From Ascochyta rabiei (Eukaryota > Ascomycota > Dothideomycetes > Pleosporales > Didymellaceae), in contig NC_082423.1 in assembly GCF_004011695.2 (NCBI RefSeq), positions 620,001 through 684,000 on the forward strand: a DNA stretch of 64,000 nt. The letters run 5' to 3'. Positions 57,783-64,000 of the stretch are shown one piece after another. The notes beneath the pieces were generated by a model that was given only the letters and a program-made list of their open reading frames with translations, had not been told where the DNA came from and did not search any database. Both the position numbers and the translations under genes were made by a program. Every line of letters begins with the position of its first letter. Within the stretch, counting starts at the first letter, position 1.

Positions 57783-59671
57783 TAAACCCTATAAATTCCT
57801 TAGTACTGTAATACTCCTTACAATCTGTATTAAGGTAGTTCTACTAGTATGTGTTATAGTAACTTCTGTTAACTACTAGCTATATTTGTATTATAGCCTA
57901 TATGTTATCTATTCTAGAAAAGTATACTTTCTAGTGTTTGTTAATAAGATATAGTTTACATAGGTTATTGTACCACTAGTACTATTAACTACAACAAAGG
58001 CTTTGTTATACTAGGAACTATCCTACACTAAGCTTTTTATTATAGTAGATTATGCATTTGTTCTTAGTGTATACTATCTACGTAAGGTTTCTATAATTTA
58101 GGTTTTAGTAGTCTAGGATATACTATAGTTATAGGCTAATTATTAGTAGTACTTTATTCTACTTCTGCATACGTTCTAGGCTAAGCTATATTTCGTACTT
58201 ACACTAAAGCTAGTCTTAAGCTTCTTGTAGGTTATTAGTAAACTGTTTGCTATTATTAACTTCTTTTCTAAACTAGTAAACAAGCTGTTAGAGTTCTAGT
58301 GTTATTTCTGCAATTTTAGGTCCTTCTATAGGGTTAATAGTTCTTAACACCTTTAGTAATAGGCTTCTTTATTATTATGCTTCTAGCTTTGTTACGCTAT
58401 ACATTCTTGTGTGCTTATTAGTAGGGCGCTAGTCTAATTAAGCTCTTGTCCTAAGGTGTCTAGTAGGTTGTCCTTCTTTTACTAGTTATTGTTAGAATAG
58501 TAATCTGTTTCCTTGCCTGTCTAGGCGTCCTAGTAGGGTATTGCTACACAAATTAGAGGTTCAATACAGTTATTATTGTCCTCTAGACTAGACTCTAGGT
58601 CTTCTAGCAGTTGTCCTATATTATTAGTAGGAATTTCCTATTTACTAGTATCTATATTATTATAATTATAGGTAAGTATATTTAACTAGCAGTAAACCTT
58701 ATTTATCTAGTAGTCCCTAGTAAAGTGGCCTAGTTTGCTACAGTTATAGCAGTCCCTGCTGCCTCTGTATTAGTTACCCCCCTTAGGCTTCTTGTTCTAT
58801 TACTTTAGTAGTCTCTTATTAAGGTTTTAGAGGTCTATTACTTTAGGTCTATAGTAACTACTCTAAGTGTTGCTATAGATACAACAACTAGTATTTAGCT
58901 AATTACAGCCTTCTTGTTGTCCTTAGTTTAAGTTGTTATACTACTAGTTCCTTAGTAGTAGCCTATTAGTAGTAATAATAGTAGTACATGCTCTAGGAGT
59001 ATCTTAAAGTCCTTACTAAAGTTTATAGAGTTGTATGTTAATATTAATAGTAGTATTAATAAGCTTATTAAGGGTTTCTATGCTTGCGCTAGTGCGCATA
59101 AGTTCTTCCTTAACCTTAGGCTTTAATCCTTATTAAAACATAGTAATTAGGGCAGTTTTATCCTAGTTAGTGTTAGCAGTAAGCTGCTAAAACTCTGCAG
59201 CGTAGTTAGCAGCTAACTTATCCTATCTAATCTTCTAAATATAACGTTAAGCAATATATAGTTTATTAGAAACTCTAAAGATTAGCTTAATCTTTTCTTT
59301 AAATAGGTTAAAGTCTTTTATCTATTTATCTATGTTATCTAGGGCCTTACTAGCTTAGTACTGCTGTATAAAGGGCTTAATCTAGGTAAACACTTTACTA
59401 CGCATATAGCTAGCTATAAGGACTACTTATTTAGCCTTAGGAACCTTCTTACCTTAGAAGGTAAAGAAGAGGTCCTACTATATAAGCTAGTTATTAAGCT
59501 TACTATAGTGTCTATAAGAGAGGTAAGGCTTATTAATATTTCTAGTGCTAGTAGTAATAGTTGTATCTATGTGAATGTTGCTAGATATAGAGTTACTAGG
59601 GGTAGCACAGGATCTAATAGTACTTATCTTAGGAGTGTTTAAAATGTTAAAGTTGTACTTTAGTTAAAGAC

Positions 59672-60129
59672 TGTAAGCACTAATTCTATTAGTTCTTAGG
59701 GATAAGTACTAGTAGATTAGTTAGGGTTATTAACTAAGTAAAGCTTATAAAGATAGGGTGTAATAAATAGTACAGAGTAGACAGTCTAGTTTAAGCACAG
59801 GTTAAGATTCTAAAGACAAACTTAATTAATAAGGTAAAACATAAGCTATAAGGGTTATATTCCTCCTTAACTATATACTAAGTAGATATAATACTTATTA
59901 ATAAGTAACTAGAGTTAGTCTAATAAAATGCATAAGGGTGCTTATAGATGAGCATATTATACTATACTTATTAATAAGCAGTTACGTATATTATGCTTAT
60001 TAATAAGCAGTTATGTAACATCCTTCTCTATTCTGATGTTCTCCACTGTTTGTTCCTTTAGGGCGTAGTTAGGGGTCTTAGTTGGCTGGTACTTATGTTT
60101 GTGCTGTGCCCTGGCACAGGATCGTAACA
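59672..60129 (-). repeat. 5' LTR of Ty3 chromovirus copy 2 (458 bp, full length)
   Basis: The most complete copy of this LTR. On the minus strand it runs TGTTACGATCCTG to AGTGCTTACA. Its outer 130 bp (toward 60,129) keep more GC than the rest. Confidence 0.87.
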
Positions 60130-61055
60130 CACCCCTGTAAAACAGTAATCGCTTAATAACATCTGTGTTATAGATTCTAGCACTCTAGAACTTTTAAATA
60201 CTCTTATTTATATTAGTGCAGCCCTGTCCTAAACATTTTAGAAGATTTTATTGCGTAATTGTTGAGATAAAGGGTTGTAGTTTTGGGCTTTTTAGGTGGG
60301 GTTTTGAGTGATCCGCTCGATTGTGTGATCCGCTAGACTGTGGAGTACGTTAATAGGAGTCTATAACTAATACTATTACTACTATTAATACCTTTAGGCT
60401 TTACTACAGTTATAAACCTCTATTTAAGTACATACTTTAGGTTAACAGAATAGTAGAGAAGGACTATAATAAGAGGTAAGTGTTAATAGTAGCTAAAACT
60501 CTATCTTAGCTATAGTATAATACTTATTAAAAGAATTAATTTAGGTAGAATATATAGGATAGCTTACTTACTTTTCTAAATAGTAAGAGGGAATTAAGTA
60601 ATATTTTTTACTGTAAAACGCAAAGTGGCAAAACCATTCAGGTAAAACTTAAAAGAGGCTAGTCTTTCTACCCTTAGTAATAATATAGGTATAGATTTAC
60701 ATAAACTATAACTTATATAATTAATACTAATTTAAACTAATTATTCCTTTTTAGTAGTATCTACTAGAGAGTATTTTCTCTTAATAACTAAACTACATAC
60801 TCTAATTAGGGCGTTAAAGCATATAAGAGAGGGTGTTAATAGCACCTAGGCTAAGGAGCTAGGTTCTAACACTAGTAGAGTATTATATAGTTAGGTCTAG
60901 CTACCTCCTAAAGATAGGTAGTAATTAGTCTATCTATTACCCTTAGGAAATGTTATCTGTTACTGCTCTTCTATTTAAACTTAGGCCTAAATTACTGTTG
61001 TAACACATAGTCTATAATATAAGGTCTACTTACGGTATTACCTAGGCCTATAAGT
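60130..61055. other. Unassigned AT-rich relic at the right edge of the block
   Basis: A short GC-richer motif with a repeated TGATCCGCT (60,310-60,340: TGATCCGCTCGATTG and TGTGATCCGCTAGAC) resembles the terminal repeat of a DNA transposon, but I found no matching end. The rest is AT-rich with no recognised protein. Normal composition returns at about 61,055. Confidence 0.4.
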
Positions 61056-61257
61056 CATCTGCAGTGCACAAACTTCGCCGAAGATTGGGCTTGGTCAAGA
61101 ATCGATATGATGTTGTCCTCCTTTTCATGATCATGTGCGCGTACTCAGAAGGTCTTGGCGCGCCACGGGTCATTTGCCCGATCCGTCGACCATAGGACCA
61201 CGCCCGAATGCGACGCGTACCCAGTAAACTTCCTTGCATTACATTTCACACCGCAGC

Positions 61258-62226
61258 ATGTACACGAATCGCAACTCTACTCCACCTCGGTATCATGGTC
61301 TCGCCTATTCTACGTTGCGTATCAATGATCACACACTAGACGAACATCTAGCATCACCTTCATCCGCCTTTCCAAGTCCACGGGCTCGACCGCGTGCTTC
61401 ACAGGGTCTTGGAGCGCTTGATAGCCTTCCCCTCGAGCTTTTCAACGAGACATTGCTTCACCTAGACATTCGCACATTATTCGACCTTCGAAACGTCAAC
61501 CATCGCGCCTCCGAGCTGGTCGATGCTCTTCCTCAATTCAAAGCCGTTGTTGCACACGCGCCCAATACCATACGTGGGATACTCCAAATCGGTACTGGCA
61601 GATGGACTACTGTCGAGACTTTGTACAACAAGTTGTGTGTACCAGAGTGCGAGCATTGCGGCGATTTCGGCGGATACCTCTATCTCATAACGAGCAGACG
61701 CGTTTGCTTTCTGTGTCTGACGCGATTGAGACAGTATCTGCCGCTGCGGATCCGAGCCGCTAAGCGAGAGTTTCGCTTGAGCAAGACACTTGTACAACAG
61801 TTGCCTCTTATGCAGGTGGTACCTGGCAAATATTCACCAAATGAGAAGTTCACTCCTGTCGCTGTGCTAGTCGACTACGAGTCGGCATTTTGCGCTGGCA
61901 CTATGCAGGAGCAAGCAATCGAGCACAATTTGCGGAACTTCGACACTGCTACGACAAGATCGACATCGATCACGCCTCGAATACAAGAACCTCGAACATC
62001 ACCAGCTGATGCACGATCGGGGAACCCGCTCCGTTTTGTCGCGGTAGTCCATATGCCATGGTTCAATACACAGTCCAAGGAATTGGATTGGGGCCTCCAC
62101 TGCCTTGGCTGCAAAAAATCCAGTCGTGGCCCCCTTCACTACCGCCGACGATTCTGGGCAGCTTCATTTGACGATCATATAAGACAATACGGGACTATCA
62201 AAAACGGCAGCCATATGTCAGCTTAG
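61258..62226 (+). CDS. Fungal F-box protein with CxxC...CxxC cluster
   Basis: F-box proteins recruit substrates to SCF ubiquitin ligases through Skp1. This single-exon gene encodes 322 residues from the ATG at 61,258; the frame is open further upstream but without an ATG. The F-box is at about residues 54-95 (LDSLPLELFNETLLHLDIRTLFDLRNVNHRASELV), preceded by a Ser/Pro-rich N-terminus. A four-cysteine cluster follows (Cys131, Cys134, Cys150, Cys153: CEHCG...RRVCFLC), and a further CxxC lies near the C-terminus (LHCLGCKKS), a layout common in F-box proteins of filamentous ascomycetes. The substrate is unknown. It is the first gene right of the transposon block and shows no premature stops or AT bias. 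Confidence 0.85.
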   Translation: MYTNRNSTPPRYHGLAYSTLRINDHTLDEHLASPSSAFPSPRARPRASQGLGALDSLPLELFNETLLHLDIRTLFDLRNVNHRASELVDALPQFKAVVAHAPNTIRGILQIGTGRWTTVETLYNKLCVPECEHCGDFGGYLYLITSRRVCFLCLTRLRQYLPLRIRAAKREFRLSKTLVQQLPLMQVVPGKYSPNEKFTPVAVLVDYESAFCAGTMQEQAIEHNLRNFDTATTRSTSITPRIQEPRTSPADARSGNPLRFVAVVHMPWFNTQSKELDWGLHCLGCKKSSRGPLHYRRRFWAASFDDHIRQYGTIKNGSHMSA

Positions 62227-62971
62227 AATTTTGGGAGGTTGACCCCTATGGCTGGGCAGTTGAGATCGCGATTATAATTCCGCCTCGTAATTATCCTTTG
62301 CAAGGGGTTCATTTGCAATATGAAGCTCAGCGCCGCATTTCATCTTTCCCTGGCTTCACCATGTGCGTTTTGCACATGTGGCTCGAGTCCACAAGTCGAA
62401 TCAAAGTGACCGGTTCACATTGACGGAATTCTTCCCACTTCCTGCAACCGCATGTATAGTAACGGTAATCTTGCTCGCACATCCTCCTTCTAAAAAACCC
62501 TTAGTCGTTGCAATGCATTGTTTGCGCCGCTAAGTGCTTACAAGGCATTGACTGAAAACCTAGGCACTGGTATGTCGTGAGTCGCGATAGAGGCAAGCGC
62601 GCTCTTATATTCTTCATGGAAATCGCTGAGACTTGGTTGAAATGACTTTTTGATATTGACAATACGGCAATCGCTGTTGAATGAGCATGTTGAACGATCG
62701 TTGAGCGACAATTTATAGTCCTGTCCCTTTCGCGTTCCGCTGTTACGATCAAATCTTCTCTGCAGGCGCGCGCTCCTCTATCACTGCACAATGACGTCTT
62801 CAATCACAGCGGCAAGATACGCTGTTCCATGATTGGTTGCTGGAGGGCGTTCATCCCCGGAAGAGTCGGCAATTGAACGCCACGGCGGCTATGCAATGAA
62901 GAAGGGTTTGACGAGACATCATCTATGAAAGCAACGAAAAATTCCTGCAACTCTAATACAATTTCAGTGCA
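62227..62971. other. Intergenic region between the F-box and kinase-like genes
   Basis: Normal-composition sequence; no supported gene. A few short frames on the minus strand (62,501-62,803 and 62,804-63,007) lack recognisable features. Confidence 0.5.
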
Positions 62972-63781
62972 ATGATGCTCGACTCTCCATGCATTCGCGT
63001 CCTTCAAGCAAGCGTCGATCCGGATGGTGATAGCGATTTCAGAATCCTGGTCAACGATTCGGTCAAATACATCACTGTAGACGCAGGTCTTTTTGGGCTT
63101 GATGAAATGTGTTTTGGTCCTTCGTTGATCAGCCTATTACCTCCTCTTCCTCCAGGCGAATGGACCCAAGCCCGTGTGAGCCGCGATCCTGTAGCCAGCA
63201 TTGCCCGCTTCACTGTTGCCTCAGAAACAACACTCCCAGGGATCACGAGTGTTTGGCACCCCACTCGCGTCAATCATCTGGATCTTGAGTTCGGCACAAA
63301 ACTGCGTTCGAACGTTTACGAGGCCACATCTAAGCGGTTCCCTCTCAAGGTGGTTGCAAAGTTTGCTCGATTTCCGTGGGAGATCCCCAGGCTTCAGGCA
63401 GAGACAGAGGCATACAGATGGATAGAGGGCCACCAGATTGGTCCAAAATTTCTTGGTCACTTGACAGAAGGGGCAAGGGTCATCGGTTTCGTCATGGCTT
63501 GCATCGCCGACTGCCGACCGGCCGCTTTGGAAGACTACAAGACCTGTCGCTCAGCGTTGATGAAGTTGCACAGGCTTGCAATCAAACACGGAGACATCAA
63601 CAAACATAATTTCCTCATCCGTCGGGAAATTGCTTTTCTTGTTGATTTCGAAAACTCTTCGCAGACAACAGAGACCAAGGAACTGGAACTTGAGCTTCAG
63701 TGTTTGCAGGACTCCCTAAAGGACGCTTCTCACAGAGGGGGTAAACGTGTAGAGACGGCCACCGGAGCGTACACTCAGTAA
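62972..63781 (+). CDS. Protein-kinase-like / aminoglycoside-phosphotransferase-like protein
   Basis: A single exon of 269 residues. The kinase-fold signature is visible: Lys130 (KVVAKF, ATP-binding beta-3 lysine), Glu144 (AETEAYRW, alpha-C), HGDINKHNFLI at 206-216 with catalytic Asp208 and Asn213, and DFE at 225-227 in the metal-binding position. The glycine-rich loop is not clear (YEATSKRFPL). HGDxxxxNFL followed by DFE is typical of the APH-like branch and of small fungal kinase-like proteins; the substrate is unknown. It ends soon after the DFE segment, so it lacks a full C-lobe. Two ATGs (62,972 and 62,975) are adjacent and either could start it. The N-terminal 100 residues have no recognised domain. 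Confidence 0.78.
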   Translation: MMLDSPCIRVLQASVDPDGDSDFRILVNDSVKYITVDAGLFGLDEMCFGPSLISLLPPLPPGEWTQARVSRDPVASIARFTVASETTLPGITSVWHPTRVNHLDLEFGTKLRSNVYEATSKRFPLKVVAKFARFPWEIPRLQAETEAYRWIEGHQIGPKFLGHLTEGARVIGFVMACIADCRPAALEDYKTCRSALMKLHRLAIKHGDINKHNFLIRREIAFLVDFENSSQTTETKELELELQCLQDSLKDASHRGGKRVETATGAYTQ

Positions 63782-64000
63782 CGTGGTTGGACGCTTATGG
63801 TTTCGAATATGGAATTGATGGAGGACTAGTGCGGCGGGTCTGGAAGCTCTATCAGGTGTGCGTACGCAGTCTGGTATGCATTGTGGTGAAACCTTTTGAC
63901 TGTTCAGGTACAGTTCATAGCTTGGAAGTCAGGAACCTATATGACATCCAAGAACACTAAGTTATCATTGAGTATCAGATGTTGCACGACAAGGAAGTTC
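63782..64000. other. Downstream flank at window end
   Basis: Normal-composition sequence after the kinase-like gene. No gene is seen in it. Confidence 0.4.

Larger units (their letters stand above)
46391..60129 (-). mobile_element. Ty3/gypsy chromovirus copy 2 (minus strand), split by an 8.2-kb Ty3 element
   Basis: A second copy of the element at 15,150-33,579. It begins at 46,391 in the integrase C-terminal region (the chromodomain and 3' LTR are missing), has reverse transcriptase near 48,330-48,400, is interrupted at 49,554-57,782, resumes with gag (zinc knuckle CYNCSKLGHFTRDC on the minus strand near 58,710-58,760), and ends in a full 5' LTR at 59,672-60,129. Without the insertion its internal length is about 5.05 kb, close to the 5.06 kb of the matching part of copy 1. 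It gives the uninterrupted reference for the hAT and Fot1 insertion sites. Confidence 0.88.
11381..61055. other. AT-rich, RIP-mutated transposon block
   Basis: About 49.7 kb with strongly raised TA content and almost no open frame longer than 60 codons, against dense long frames in both flanks. Retrotransposon and transposase motifs are readable but studded with TAG/TAA where Gln or Trp is expected. Differences between repeated copies are mostly C/T and G/A transitions, the signature of RIP. The elements are nested in several layers. I see no intact host gene inside. Confidence 0.92.

Noticed and set aside
61234..61257. Upstream extension of the F-box frame.
   Set aside because: It begins at TTG, not ATG. 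The ATG at 61,258 is the first one in frame.

Overview
The window looks like a filamentous ascomycete (Pezizomycotina) chromosome. The genes have short GT-AG introns of 52-96 nt with internal branch-like CTGA/CTAAC motifs. The products are typical of such fungi (a UstYa/DUF3328 protein, a fungal F-box protein, a degenerate kinase-like protein), and the middle of the window is a large AT-rich block of transposons carrying repeat-induced point mutation (RIP). A dothideomycete with AT-isochores would fit well, but that is inference; no species can be named from the sequence.

Left gene-rich flank (1-11,380): TEN1 (CST telomere-capping subunit, minus, two exons), a divergent SNF7/VPS32 ESCRT-III gene (plus, three exons), a long FHA-plus-forkhead transcription factor of the Fhl1 type (minus, with a long Asn/Met/Thr/Ser tandem repeat), a prolyl-4-hydroxylase-like 2-oxoglutarate oxygenase (plus), and a UstYa-family membrane protein (plus). 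These genes have ordinary base composition, and their reading frames are intact once introns are removed.

AT-rich block (about 11,380-61,055): no intact gene was found. It is a stack of nested, mutated transposons, and much of it can be resolved. In order: a 620-bp palindrome; a truncated plus-strand Ty3/gypsy element; then a minus-strand Ty3 chromovirus (left LTR 15,150-15,578, right LTR from 33,252) that has been split by a 1.4-kb non-autonomous hAT element, by a Fot1/pogo element that itself contains a second Fot1 element, and by a 6.7-kb hAT element carrying transposase remains. A third hAT copy in inverted orientation sits in the right LTR, and a plus-strand Ty3 element with 202-bp LTRs has inserted into it. 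A Ty1/copia element with ~163-bp LTRs follows. After it comes a second copy of the minus-strand Ty3 chromovirus, split by an 8.2-kb Ty3 element with 255-bp LTRs and a perfect TAAAC target duplication, and ending in its 458-bp 5' LTR. Gln and Trp codons of the transposon proteins have widely become TAG/TAA, as RIP would cause. Short repeats (solo LTR, inverted-repeat ends, telomere-like arrays) keep more GC.

Right gene-rich flank (61,056-64,000): an F-box protein gene with a CxxC...CxxC cluster and a kinase-like/aminoglycoside-phosphotransferase-like gene, both plus strand and with normal composition.

The most unusual item is the hAT family. Its inverted ends start TACGCTGG / TACGGTGG, it has 8-bp target duplications, and its subterminal regions are long arrays of a telomere-like (GGGTAGGGGTA)n repeat. 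Two copies have exact target duplications, and interrupted sites can be compared with an uninterrupted second copy of the host retrotransposon in the same window.
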